DNA of 64,000 bases. Origin: Nymphalis io. Its lineage: Eukaryota > Arthropoda > Insecta > Lepidoptera > Nymphalidae. This document shows, one piece after another, positions 1 to 12,436 of this stretch. The notes beneath the pieces are model-generated. The model worked only from the letters and a program-made list of their open reading frames with translations. It was not told the DNA's origin and made no database searches. The DNA lies in assembly GCF_905147045.1 (NCBI RefSeq), contig NC_065889.1:5771001-5835000 (forward strand), written 5' to 3'. How positions within the stretch are numbered: position 1 is the first letter of the stretch; each line of letters starts with the position of its first letter. The position numbers were made by a program, and so were the translations under genes.

Positions 1-2835
1 AAAGGTGTCCTGTAATGTATAATGTATTAAACAGTATATTTGTATAATTGTATATATTATATTAAGGCTATAATATATAATTAGTTATTATGTACATTTT
101 TTATGTATCAAAATGTAAGTATAAAAATTCTACTAAATAAAAAAAAAATTAAAACAGATTTCGATCGAACACTGGCTATAAATTAATCAATATCACAATG
201 AAATAAACATTAATATAATAATATTATTTTAATTATTTTTATCTGAAATTCTGAGGTGTAACAGATTCTTTATTGAGGAAGAAAATACCATTATAATTGA
301 TTGGTAATTAACAAACGAACGTAGATTAATGAAATGATAATAAAATGTACAGTTAGCATCAAAATTACGAGTATTTGATCTATATTATTATATACTTTCA
401 CCTATCTTCTCACTTCTACAATAATTTATTATTTTAAGAAGCATGTTTTGCATATGCTAGATAAAACTTTTTTTAGAATCGAATATTTAATATTGTTTAT
501 GTCATCAATAATTTTGCTCTCTTTCTAACATTCTCATAAATAAAAAAATAATTTAAAAAAATGAAAATTTTGAATGAATTGTATAAGTTCAACGATTTAA
601 AGTTATTTTCGAGGCTTGATGTACCATCTTACAATGCGAGGATATAGCTTTTAAATGTTATTGAATTTTTTGTTGCACGATTTTTCAATGCGTTATAATT
701 AAAAACTAAATTGAAAAATTTCAATTGTTTAATTTACCGAATTATGCGAAATTTAGACTTAAATATTTTATCTTTATTTAAAATAATCGATTTAAAGTAA
801 ATAATTGAATATGAAGTAATAGAATACTTTACATATATATCATATACATATTGTTTTTTTTTTCAAAGCTTTTTATATCATAATTTGTGCGTGGATCTAA
901 TCTTGCAACTAAATTTTAAGCCAATTTCATCTAACCAGTGTGGCCTTTGCACACATTATAAGTTTACTAAATATGATTTTCTTTCGTGCATTGATTTCGT
1001 GTTTTTTTTTAAGATTTTTTTTAACTTAATAAGTAGTTTATTTTAAATAAGGAACAGCTATTAAATTTTTTAAACACAGTTCATATAGCATTCATTTTTT
1101 AATACACCAAACTAAGGAGTTCTTATCCTTAGATGCCATAAATCTTTACGGATAAAAAAGCAAACAATATGTCTGCTTGTCAGTCTCTCGATGGATCGCG
1201 GGTGTTAAGCAAAAACTGTTCCATACAAAATATTGAAAATATCTTAACCCTGTTAACGCTTGAAGAGTAAGGGAATTATTTAATTTGTATCCTTTTATGA
1301 AATAATTAATAGTAGTTTATTTCTTTAAGAAACGATTATTTTACCTACATGGAAATTATAGGTCTTTTTAATGCTTTTTTTTAAGATACTCTGTTTTTAT
1401 AGTTTGTTTGATACCATTTATTATGGTTTTTTTTGCTGAAGTTAGATTTGTACGAATGTTTATTTAATTAATGTGCTATTGTTGAATTTATCGACAGGGC
1501 TCGACTTTTGTATCATTTTAATTATTAATAATATTGAATATTATATTCATGCCTGTAAAAATGTTGAATCTTATTTATAATTTGTATATATACCTTTTGA
1601 TAAAAATTTGCTAGCAACAACAGAATACCCGAAGCTAAGCACCCTTTTTCGTCGCATATCGAAATATGTACTATATTAATAGAAAATTATGAATTACGCG
1701 AAATTGTAGATAAATTTTTAATGGCCGTTATCAGTGCCTATCATATTTAAATATCGAATTTCAGATTTTCTATATGAAACTTTTGGTTTTTTTAAAGAGA
1801 CCATTTAAAAACTTTCGAAATTTATAAAAAAAAAAAATTTCACATCATTTCACAGTGCTTGTAAGCCGAAATTAAGTTGTCTAGTACAAACCGATACGGC
1901 CACAACCTTCTCCTAGTAAGAGGCTAGAAAATGCTGTGGCCGGTTAACCATGTTAGTATTTTGTCGTTGTTTAAGAACTTTGGTACTTCAGTATTGTATA
2001 AGCTTTTAACTGCACCGTTTCTTTCAACACATGTTTAAACAATACCCGACTTCCGATCAAGTGAGTGTAAATAATCAAGGCTCGTAGCACCTTACAACAT
2101 AAATTATCGCTAGAATTATGTGTATTTGAAATCGAAATATTTTATACATTTTAAAATTACATATACATACATGTTTCGTACTTCATTTGTACTCGCCGAT
2201 TTTTGTTTGTACGGTTTCTTTACTTTAACTTTTTTCTTTTGATAAAATTTGGTAGGTTTTTTTTATGTTATTTATTAATTTAAATTATTATAAATAATGA
2301 GTGTCAAAATTATATATTGCCATGAAACTTTAACATTCCTCGTGTTTAACATTTACCTATTTCATTTAGTTTTGTTATCTACATTTTTGTTATGAACATT
2401 GTGGTAAATAAAACTTATATACAAGATTTAGAGTTTTAAAGTCGTCCGAAAAATTGACAGTTGACGCATATTTAAATCTACTCATATACATTTGTCGTTT
2501 AAAAAGTCCATTTCAATTTTTTCTCATACATTTGACCATAGCGTCATAAGCGTCTAAGAATAAGTCGTTAAAACAACGATAAGTTGTCATGTTGTTTTAA
2601 ACTTGAGCATTGAACTTAGGTGTGGAATATAACTCAAGTACACTTACATAGAAAAGTTACTTTAAGTAGTACGGTTGAAGTATAAAGTGTACTTAGAAAA
2701 AAGTTAAAACATTTCTACGATAATATTGTAAAATATGGATATTCATTTATGAGTCACGTTTGTAATATATATATTTAGTATTCTTTAAGGTAATGATCGA
2801 TTGATATATAAGTAATTATAAGGCAAATAATATAA
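1..2835. other. AT-rich intronic sequence, no gene seen
   Basis: This lies downstream of the CH exon in gene orientation. Only short accidental ORFs occur. A small inverted repeat (cggccaca at ~1898, tgtggccg at ~1934) flanks a loop. No CH-domain continuation is seen. Confidence 0.6.
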
Positions 2836-3134
2836 TTTTTTTTTTTTTTTTATAGAATAGGAAGGCGGACGACTATATGGGCCACCTGATGGTAAGTGGT
2901 CACCAACGCTCTTAGACATTAGCATTGTAAGAAATGTCAACCATCGCTTACATATCCAATGCGCCACCAACCTTGGGAACTAAGATTTTATGTCCCTTGT
3001 GCCTGTAATTACACTGGCTCACTCACCCTTCAAACCGGAACACAACAATATCAAGTATTGCTGTTTTGCGGTAGAATATCTGATGAGTGGGTGGTACCTA
3101 CCCAGACGAGCTTGCACAAAACCCTACCACCAGT
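2836..3134 (-). mobile_element. SINE-B copy 1, near full length
   Basis: This copy of the ~280-bp family is read on the minus strand: it starts ctggtggtagggttttgtgc and ends in ctata followed by poly(A), seen here as a T15 run at 2836-2850. It is almost identical to the copies at 16529 and 27515, so it is fairly young. Short ORFs inside it recur in every copy and are not genes. Confidence 0.85.
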
Positions 3135-3916
3135 ATTTATTTATTCAACTTAGGCCGATGTCTGTCTTGAGATTTAAAAATTAGAATAAATGCTTTGTAT
3201 ATTCAGTGAAAGGGTCGTACATTACACTTACACACAGGGCACGTAATATATGTATAACATAATAACAGGATAAATAAATTTGAAGGTAATGAACTCTTTA
3301 GAAATACGATGGTATGTGTCGTTTAACGGGAATTTATTAAGCGTGATAAAAAATGAGTCATAGTTTTTATATTGTTAACGGTGATAGTGGATTAGCTTTT
3401 AGCGTGTTTTATAACTCATTAATACAGTAGAAAATAAACATGAAACTTTCTGCGAGTAGACACTTTCGTACTTTCTCGATATCTTTTCTATAACAAAAGA
3501 CGACATGACATTTATATTTTAAATAAAAACCAGTTCTGCATTCTCTTCCTCGTAAATACAGTTTGTAAATATTCAAATGTCTCAATAAAATTAGGAGTTT
3601 GACTAAATGGGATTTTTTATTTTTGTAGCTTTACGAAATCAAGCGTACAAATTTATCATTGTTTTTAAGCTGATTTTAAATTACAATGAAATTTTAAATA
3701 TCCGAAAACTGAAAGACAGCCTTGAGGTTTCATCCTCAAAGACTGCTAGACGAATCCGTTGCATCACATTACTTGACAATATTATGTCATTATAGTTAAA
3801 TAATTATTTTTAGATTTTTATAGCTCTTTTTTATTTTAATTTTATAGCATATTGCAAATATGTATACTTTTTGTATTTTTAATCAGCTGTTCTTTTTTGT
3901 AGACATTTAGTTTATA
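3135..3916. other. AT-rich intronic sequence, no gene seen
   Basis: No recognisable repeat or exon. The 62-codon ORF at 3607 has no coding character. Confidence 0.5.
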
Positions 3917-4251
3917 ATGTGTCATTATAGTAAAAGTAACAGCCTGTGAATGTCCCACTGCTGGGCTAAGGCCTCCTCTCCCTTTTTGAGGAGAAGGTAT
4001 GGAGCTTATCCCACCACGTTACTCCAATGCGGGTTGGTGGAATACACATGTGGCAGAATTTCAGTGAGATTAGACACATGCAGGTTTCCTCACGATGTTT
4101 TCCTTCACCGTATAGCACGAGACGAATTATAAACACAAATTAAGCACATGAAAATTCAGTGGTGCTTGCCCGGGTTTGAACCCACGATCATCGGTTAAGA
4201 ATCACGCGTTCTTATCACTGGGCCATCTCGGTTTCATTATGTGTCATTATA
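3917..4251 (-). mobile_element. SINE-A copy 1, full length with 13-bp target-site duplication
   Basis: This is a tRNA-derived SINE. On the minus strand the head reads gccgagatggcccagtgat with an A-box-like segment, and gggttcaaacccggg supplies a B box. The body ends gcccagcagtgggacattca then caggctgttac. Perfect 13-bp flanking repeats (atgtgtcattata at 3917-3929 and 4239-4251) mark the insertion. The element has no real poly(A) tail. Confidence 0.9.
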
Positions 4252-6312
4252 CTATGTAATAATAAATACATTTTGTTTCTTTCTCTCAATAATATCTTCG
4301 TTGATTGTATACACATTTTGATGATGATTGATTTTGGATAGGCTGTATACATTTAAACCAGATGGTGATCCCATTTAAATTTAAAATAAAAATGGATCGT
4401 ACAGGTGCAGCAGACAATAAAGCAAGTTCTAAGCATATAGATTAAGTCGCGACTATTAAATAGTTATTATATACTTGTTCAATAAAAATAAAAAACTTTC
4501 TTCAAAATTTTGTCTGCGTATACACATGAATTAATCTAATTACTACTGTTAGAAGTAAGTATATGTGTTAACTGTGAGTTATATCTGAAGTACATCACAC
4601 AGAGCACACAATACATGCTCACGGTGTAATTGAGTCATGATTAATTGGTTTTCAAGTCAATGACAAACTGTTTGAATGGAAACTATGATCATTACGAAAC
4701 CGCAATACATATGAATATTACTAATATAAAACCTATATATATCTCTATATAAACTTTAGTATATACATTATCGATAACTTCACCATATACATCAGTATTT
4801 CTGAAAGAATGGCATAAACATTTAATTACATATATAGTTGACGATTATTTCATTTGAAAAAATTTTTATCAAGTTTCTTACTAGAAACTCATTCTAGAAT
4901 CTACATTCCGAAACGATTCTAACGATGCATTAAAGGTTTGGCGATCCGAAACTGTTTATAAGAGTTAACTTAATTAAAGAATATTTTGATTAAATTTATG
5001 TCGTCACAAGTTCGTTACTTCCTTGATAAACACCTATTAAGATATTTTGAAATTGATATTGATTGCCATGTTTCCGAACAATCAATCGCAAATCAAAAAA
5101 TTAAAAACCCTGCACTGCGCATGTAATTGAATTTTGAATTATTACTTTGATTACATTCAAACTGCTACACACATTGTTTCAATTGTTTTCAATATTTCGA
5201 TTGTAATTGTACGACGATATATTTTCCAAACATTATTTTGTAATTTATTGAAAGATAAAGCACCTAGTAATTTTGTTAAAAAATCTTAAAACTATCAAAC
5301 TGTCACGAGTATGAAACAATGCAAAGAAATTAAATCTGAACTTTTATTATAACGTTTATTTCGAGTCTTACTGTATGGTAATCGTCGATCGCTTAAGCAG
5401 TTTTGTATCGCGTTTGCTTTTTAACCTATTCAAACGTTTCAGGGGGAACTGCGCTGTCCTCTGCGGATGTGGTTGCATTGTGCGTGTTCCACCACAGGTA
5501 GATGAAATTACACAAATGTTGCGCACTTCTATAGTATCGGCTTCCTTATTTATGACATTTGTATTTGATGAACTTTGTACTGCAATTTAAAAATGAAATA
5601 TATATATAATTGAGTTCTGCAATTACATTGGTCCCAAATCATTAGCCATAAAATAAAGAAATCGATCGCTCACATTGTGAAAACATTTATTTTGTTTATT
5701 GATTTAATCTATGACATTCATATAGACTTTAATCTCTAATTTTATTTCTATTAATACAAATATATATATTAATAGATATATGTAAGTACATAAATGCCAT
5801 TGTATTGTGTACAGACGACAGCCATTACTGAACGTCATACGTTTTACCAACCAATAAATCTTATCAGCACTTTCTCAAATACAAACTCATACCGGAAGCA
5901 CCGTGGTTCAATACATGATTCGGGTTTGTGGGCTACCTATCCCATACCCATAAACGTATCCATGCTAACAAAGATATAGGAAACTATACTGATATTTGAA
6001 ACAATTTTGATCTTTATACAAAGTATACATAAAGAATTATTTTGTATGCACTTTTGTCATAACGTATCGATACCTGTGTAGCTAATCGTGAACCCATATA
6101 CGGAGCAGATATGTACCTGACTAAATGATTTGTGAGTTGATAGCTATTTTGAGCTAACACAATGATCCTGCACCGCTTTCATTTTCGACCGGATTTAATA
6201 ACAAACAAATTAACCGGATATTTGAATGTTTTATTTCGACGTCCTGGTAATGGATGGCTATTATTTGTTTATAGAAAAGCAGTGTCAAGTGTTTTTATCA
6301 TGCATTTTATAA
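4252..6312. other. AT-rich intronic sequence, one possible mini-exon
   Basis: Mostly featureless. At 5443-5497 a GC-rich 55-bp block on the plus strand is bounded by tttcag and gtagat, like a small exon; no function can be assigned. Confidence 0.35.
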
Positions 6313-6466
6313 TATAGGTAAGCGGATGGGGAAATGGGCCAACAGATGGTACCACCGCCCATATATTGGTGCCGTAAGAAATATTAAGCATTTTGTACAT
6401 CGCTAATATGCCACCATCATTACGGGCTTACTACTAAGACGGGCTTGCGTAAAGCCCTACCACCAA
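6313..6466 (-). mobile_element. SINE-B copy 2, diverged with internal deletion
   Basis: Both ends of the SINE-B family are recognisable (gggcttgcgtaaagccctac at the head, gggccaacagatggtacc near the tail), but about 120 bp of the middle is missing and many bases differ. This is an old copy. Confidence 0.65.
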
Positions 6467-7087
6467 GTAGTAATACTATAATGTTGCTAGATTTTTTTAT
6501 TGCAATAATCCCGTTTAAGCTTTCGGTGCTGTTTTATCTGTAAAAATATGTTTTTAATTTATAAACACTATAAATGTTATATTTATTGAGAAAATAATTT
6601 AACATACATTGTAACACAATAATATATTTAAATGAAAAACGCTGTCAAGACGTTCCTACATTCTGATCACATTTGAATTTCCATCAAGTCGGTCTCTTTT
6701 GCAAGTAAAACTCGCTTAGATTTATAGTCAAAGCTAAAATTGAATTGTGGTGCGTTTTTACAAGACATGAAACATGAAAAATATGAAATACTAGTTAACG
6801 AACCGTAAGTTCTAAATAATAAGTTTATTTTGAAGAACATACATACAAAAAAATCTTGTATTTCTTCTTCAGAACCAACAAACAAAGCTTCATCACAATC
6901 TGGTTTAGGAACGCTTAGAGGACTTGCATACAAACATTAATTTTTAATCATTAAGAAGAGGAAGATGACAGTTGTTTCATAACTCATTATAAATTCAATT
7001 GTCAATTCATTTTTAATGTGATAATTACATTAGGGAGACTTTAATGTAAGTAACAGTTCTTGAGAGAAAATTATACGCGTGACTCAC
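6467..7087. other. Intronic sequence downstream of the CH exon
   Basis: An 88-codon minus-strand ORF (6667-6933) has no resemblance to the missing second half of the CH domain and no convincing splice sites. I see nothing else here. Confidence 0.5.
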
Positions 7088-7270
7088 CATTTGTTGAGGA
7101 TTCCTGGGCTTGCGATGTACTCTCGGCACCTTCAGCCCCGTGACGCCTTCTAGCACGTCAGCTAGTAATAGTCCATCAGCACAGTCCCGGGCAAGACCAC
7201 CGCCCGAAGTACCCGCTCGGCGCCGCGAACGCGCCCTTTCCAGATAATGGTTCGCCCAGTCCGTATAAAT
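7088..7270 (-). CDS. sick: Neuron navigator (NAV2/sickie) internal exon, first half of CH domain
   Basis: This 183-bp exon (61 codons, phase 0 at both ends) encodes the start of a calponin-homology domain. It opens with IYTDWANHYL, then an Arg/Gly-rich insert, then DCADGLLLADVLEGVTGLKV, and ends NPQQM. Known family: vertebrate NAV2/NAV3 have IYTDWANHYL, a DGVLLAQII-type helix and NRSQM at the same spacing. Navigators are large cytoskeleton-associated proteins with an N-terminal CH domain; Drosophila sickie acts in neurons and actin regulation. On the minus strand the acceptor reads TTTACAG before ATT TAT ACG, and the donor reads ATG then gtgagt, both canonical. The Arg-rich insert after the first helix (ERARSRRRAGTSGGG) is longer and more basic than I recall for vertebrate NAV2. 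The rest of the CH domain is not found between 1 and 7087, so the next exon lies outside the window. GC content is far above the flanks. Confidence 0.9.
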
Positions 7271-7273
7271 CTG

Positions 7274-9620
7274 TAAATATATATATATTTAAATATCACT
7301 CTTAATAACAGTCTCAGTATAGTTATGCCAGGTTACTTAAATAAACTATCCGTTGCTACTTATATAAAATTATATAAATTGCTACTTATACTTAGTACGT
7401 ATAAGAAGGATACAGAAATGTATAAAAAATGTAAATGTCCTACAAATCTATTATTCGTAAGCAAAACGAATTGTATTTTAAATATTCTAACCAGGCTTTA
7501 ATAGTTTAAATGTTAAGCTGATACAGACTTTCTATTTAATTTCATTATCTTAAATTGAGATTAAGAAAATTCAACCAATGTACTTAAATAGTAAAAGCAT
7601 CATTAGTGGGCTTGATTTCTAAAATACCAACAACACTAGAATAACTACAAAGAATACCGATAAACTCTACCATTCGAACATTAACGCAACAGGTATCTAG
7701 GCATTATCATTTAGATCCAGACAACAGTCTGACTAAGCTCGCGAAGTAGGTACTGTAAGTACTTTCAAAGATATCTCGACGCACAAAGAGCGGTAGATAA
7801 GACGATGTTTGTAAGATGCGAAATTACTACTTAAAGTTTAACGACAGGGTTCATGTAAATATTTAAGAGAATTTCGAAATAGAGAGCAAATACTTGATAA
7901 TATACACCTCATTTTCCATATACCATTGTTTGATTCATGTAAGAAATATATACGCAGATTTTTTATTTTACGGCTGCTTTATCGCTAGCACTTAAGGGGT
8001 TATTGATGGCGCATTGTGATGTATCGATAGCGTGAAAGATTTTACTCTACGCGTGAGGTCATCCGTAAATTAGTGTAATGTGTTGGAGTAAATTCTTAAA
8101 AGGATTAAGTCATATTCGCGTCAATTTGCAGGAGAATGGGGACAAGTGGACGAGTCGCGACAGTGCGACGCCGGTGCAGGAGGCACTCAGGACTCGGTGT
8201 GAAGCAATTCGCTCACTCATCTCGCTCGTTAATTGACTTTGAAGTTTTGATGGCGGCTAATTTGAATTGATACTGATAAAGATTTTAGAACACTTTATAG
8301 TGCTTTTATGACGAAATAATTAGCTGATAGTAATAAAACAGTATTGCGCGCGACTTCATATAACGAAAATTTCACATCATTATAATTATTGTCATAAAAT
8401 TATATTATTCTCAACGTATCTGATTGGTATGTTAATATTAACGAAAGGTGTAAACTTTCTATAATGTAATATTAATGATTATAAACAGAACTTTCAACTT
8501 GCTTTAACGTTACCGCGTTTTGTGTCTATTCTAGTCTATTTACGTGTATATTTAGACATTTCAATGCAGCACAGTTTACTCGATAAACTGGTTTGTTTTA
8601 AAATACGTTAATATTATTAATGGTTACCATCTGGCAAAGTACCTACTGTAAAAGTTATCAGCTTACTGAGTCTTATATGATGTATATTATATTTTTTACT
8701 TTTATATTAAATTATTTCATTACTTGAACGTTATTTTTTATTAAAGGCTTAATTAGATATAAAAATCAAAATTAACAAAGTATTGTACAAATCTATAGCG
8801 TGGAATGGCTGACCATATGGAATGGTGGGGAGAATGATGTTCACTTCACATCATTACCTGTTTTCGAAAAGTAAGGGATCGGTTCGTTTTTTTGGTCATT
8901 AGTGGGGGACAAAATACAATAAGGGTGTTATAAAAATAATAGCACTATTTTCAAATAGAAAAAAGTATTTAAATCATTTAAATATAAATGTTAGTATCGA
9001 AGTTAAACCTGAAATTTACAACGTAAAAGAGACGATGTATTTTTAACAATATATAAAATATTGCACAGAAATACTGAGAAATATATTACAGCTTATATAT
9101 AATTAGATGCATATTCATATGAATGTTAATTAATCATTAGTCCCCGAAATTCCTGAAAGAAATCAATAGATTTAGTGCACTGGCTGATCGAACTCTACTC
9201 TACTCTGTCTCCTCATTTGTATCTGTACTTGTGTATTTCGTTTATAGCTTATTTGATGGCAAGGATTTTTTTTGTATGTTTCCTTGATAATTTTTAGCAG
9301 ATTAAATGTCTACTTTCTTATTGTGACAAACCGCATCGCTTACACCAGATAGCAATAACGGAACAGAAGGCTTGCGGAAAGTCACCACAAATCTCTCTTT
9401 TAAAAGTCGCCTTTCTAACAAACCACCACTATTTTCTAATAATATGTAATGAAGACTACATTTCTTGGTTCGTTGAAGTACTTTTTAGTGAATTAATATC
9501 TACATTCTCATTAAAAAACACATGTGTATTCTTTTTTTTTTATTATTTACTTTTCATAAATGATGGAAGTGTGGAATATTTCTTAAGATATATTCCTAAA
9601 TAATATTCAAAAAATATGAA
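7274..9620. other. Intronic sequence with a GC-rich block at 8130-8230
   Basis: Mostly AT-rich. The block around 8130-8230 is rich in CpG (acgagtcgcgacagtgcgac) and lies 0.9 kb upstream of the CH exon in gene orientation. It may be regulatory, but no exon signals were found. Confidence 0.35.
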
Positions 9621-9793
9621 TACTACTAATCTTGGGAACTAAGATATTATATACCTTGTACCCGTAGTTGCCCACTCACCCTTCAGACCGGAACAAAACA
9701 AGTAACAATACAAATTATGCTGTTTGGCGGTAGAATATGTGTTGAGTGGAACCTACCTAGACGAGTTTGCACAAAGCCTTACATACCGCCAAG
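9621..9793 (-). mobile_element. SINE-B copy 3, partial
   Basis: The head half of SINE-B is present, with the diagnostic cttgggaactaag, ttcagaccggaac and ggcggtagaata segments. The tail side beyond the cttggga segment is lost. Divergence is moderate to high. Confidence 0.7.
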
Positions 9794-11462
9794 TAAAAAA
9801 CTATCAAATTATATTTTTAAATAACTATCATCATCAATATTTGTGGAAATTTACAAATTAAATTATTTTCAGCTTAAGTAATGTCAATATCTTTATCATA
9901 ATAAGAGATCAAAAATTATACATAATATATTACTTTCCGTCTGGCTAGACTATCCAATAGAGGGTATTACCATAATACCGAATATTTATCGATCGTTTTA
10001 ATAGAATGATCATCACTTGGAAAGCATTTCAGATAAAATCGACTCAACCCACGATTTTATCTGCCGACATCACGCGACTGTTTATTCAAAAAGGTTTGGA
10101 ATATCGGTTGCCTGTAATAAATCTATCGGGACAGACAATATTATCGAATCTGGCTGCATCAATGGAAAGGGAAACTACTGATAGAAAAACATTGAGGATA
10201 AAGTGCGTGGTATGTTGATACAATATTTTCTGAGGGGTATTTTATTAATATAACAGATTACATACGTACATCAACGTTTTATGTTTATTAACTAAAAATA
10301 TATATATTTAGAGACTATGTCTCCCTCGCTCTCATTTTATATATCCACGTTTGTCTTTCTCTTTACATAGCTTTTTTTTTACAAATAATATCAACGATTT
10401 GTATTGAACGATTTATAATTAAATGTGTTAAATAGATATTAAAATAAATTATTTTGTAATATTATTAAAAACCAGTTACATAACATACTCAATTGCTATA
10501 TTAATTTTCGTAAGATATTTTGGACAATTCTATTACGTTTAAGATCGGCCATGGTACGGATATGTAATGTTCATGAACGTTTCAGTTGGCTCATTGTTTT
10601 ATATGTATTATTGCAAAAGGCTTCAACACAGCTGAGCCAGCTTCTACCAATATATGTGTCCGTTTTATTATTCGCGTTTTAGTAAAGATAAGAATATTGA
10701 AGTTACAATAAAAAAAATTATGACGCAACCTCATACAAATCTTTCACCGTGGAGCAAGAAATAAATTACAAAAGCATGAGGATTTAAAAAAAAAACCAGT
10801 TGTACTCTGGTTTTGAATCAGAGAGCTTTGGTTAAAATTGAAAACGTAATATGTTATTTAATATTTCTAACATATATTACATGTACAATTTTATTGCCGT
10901 TTAATAATATTTACGCTCCGCAAACCTAATTTTTGCTAACAATGTCATTGTATATAAATTCAGTCTCCTCTGAAACTCGAGTCCAAAACAAACAAATGGA
11001 CCTCAATACTCATTGTGCAGTATCGTTTATTTCCCAGGCGAATCAACTGTACATTGGACATTAATGGTTGAAACGAAAAACTCTTATGCCAAAAGTAATA
11101 AGGACGTTAATGCTATAAAGTGTAACAGCGTGCAGAAGCATGGATTGTTCTCATTAAACTTTTACATGGTATACCTTTTTAAATTTGATTAATGTTTTTG
11201 TGTTACAATGTTTGCCTTTTATATGGTAATCATTTCTACTCCAATCGGGGTATTTAGTTATAATCATTAAAATGTTTTAAAGATATCTGCTCCTTTGTAA
11301 TTTATAGAAAAAGTTTTCGCTTAATAAAGAATAGAATTCTACTTAGAATATACTATGTTCTGTTACAAAATGTAAGTATTCATAATCTATACATAGATTT
11401 TTTTGTTCGTGTCTATTTGATTTTCCTTTTTGTATTATACGTATCTCGTCGTAACTGTCTTC
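9794..11462. other. AT-rich intronic sequence, no gene seen
   Basis: The 70-codon plus-strand ORF at 10006-10218 is slightly richer in GC than its flanks but matches nothing I recognise. No repeats were identified. Confidence 0.4.
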
Positions 11463-12290
11463 GCTTGAAGTTCACTTCACTTCACTCCCATGGGGGGAGG
11501 AACTGGGTTATGTGGGATTTTTACCTACTAAAACCACTGCGATGGCCGTCCTCGTCACGGATCGGAGAGGCTGCGGGATCGTGTTGATATAACACTTCTT
11601 GCTTGCTTGTGTGTGTGAGCTTGGTGGAGCTCTCCTCAGGTGGCAAAGTTAATCGCCCCCCCCCCGCACTCCTCGCTAGTGCGTACGGCTACCGTCCTCC
11701 TCAGGGTCGTCTGAAATAAGACACCCAAGGCCCCCACCTCACACATCCACGGCCCCAGGGTTACGCCCTATCTTTTAAGCTCCGGGCGTCGGGGCTGTGG
11801 GTGGGTTAAGACGACGCCGACGTCGTCTCCGCCAAGCAGAATCGGCCCTTTCCCGTTCCCGCTCCGCCGTCTCCTTCTGGACCATGACGGTCTCACAGAA
11901 GGAGGCTACGGCCCTCCACGCGGATTCCCTGCGGAGCATCGCCGACACGATTGCTCGCAGGGACAGGTCTTGTCCGACTTCGTGGACCAGTGCCGCTTCA
12001 TAGGATATCTTGCGATATCCCCGCACTGGAAGGGCCACTCTCTTAGTCTGCGAATTTGGATCTTAGTCCTGCAGCGGTGGACGCCTGATAGTCTGTGAGA
12101 CCAAACGAATGCCCCGTAGAGTGCCATCGATCGCACGACACCGGCATAGAGACGGCGAATTTCCTCCCTCAGTCCCCCGAGATTAGGCAGCAGTCTGGGC
12201 ATGGCACCCGCTACCATTTCGATCCGGGGGGCTAGAAGTGCTCTTCGAAGCCCCAGCGACCGTCCAGGGTGAGGCCCAGTATTTCATGTA
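11463..12290 (-). mobile_element. R1-like LINE 3' fragment, frameshifted reverse transcriptase C-terminus
   Basis: Read on the minus strand, about 12290 to 11775 encodes the end of a non-LTR reverse transcriptase: LGLTLDGRWGFEEHF, then RLLPNLGGLREEIRRLYAG with VVRSMALYGAFVW, then after a frameshift RGYRKISYEAAL and an Arg-rich C-terminus. These are typical of R1-superfamily elements of insects. In-frame breaks and the frameshift near 12040 make it a pseudogene. About 310 bp of GC-rich 3' untranslated region follows to ~11463, including a C10 run. The endonuclease and polymerase core are absent, as expected for a 5'-truncated copy. The right boundary is approximate because an RTE tail abuts it. 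Confidence 0.8.
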
Positions 12291-12436
12291 CCATTGTCGG
12301 ACGCCCTGTGGCAAGGTGAACCGACGATTTAAAAAAAGTGGCAGGTACGGGATGGATGCGAACTGCCCAAGATCGGGATGAATGGCGTTCTATGGGGTAA
12401 GGCTTTCGTCCAGCAGTGGACGGCAAAAGGCTGAAA
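12291..12436 (+). mobile_element. RTE LINE 3'-end fragment
   Basis: This 5'-truncated fragment corresponds to the last ~150 bp of the RTE element at 44354-52474. Shared landmarks include ggcaaggtgaaccgacga (caggtggaccgacga there), gtggcaggtacgggatggat (gtggcgggcaccaactggat there), and the terminal cagcagtggac plus ggctg. It is diverged and has no coding capacity. Confidence 0.75.

Noticed and set aside
6667..6933. 88-codon minus-strand ORF as a candidate next NAV exon
   Set aside because: It does not resemble the second half of a CH domain and has no convincing acceptor/donor pair.
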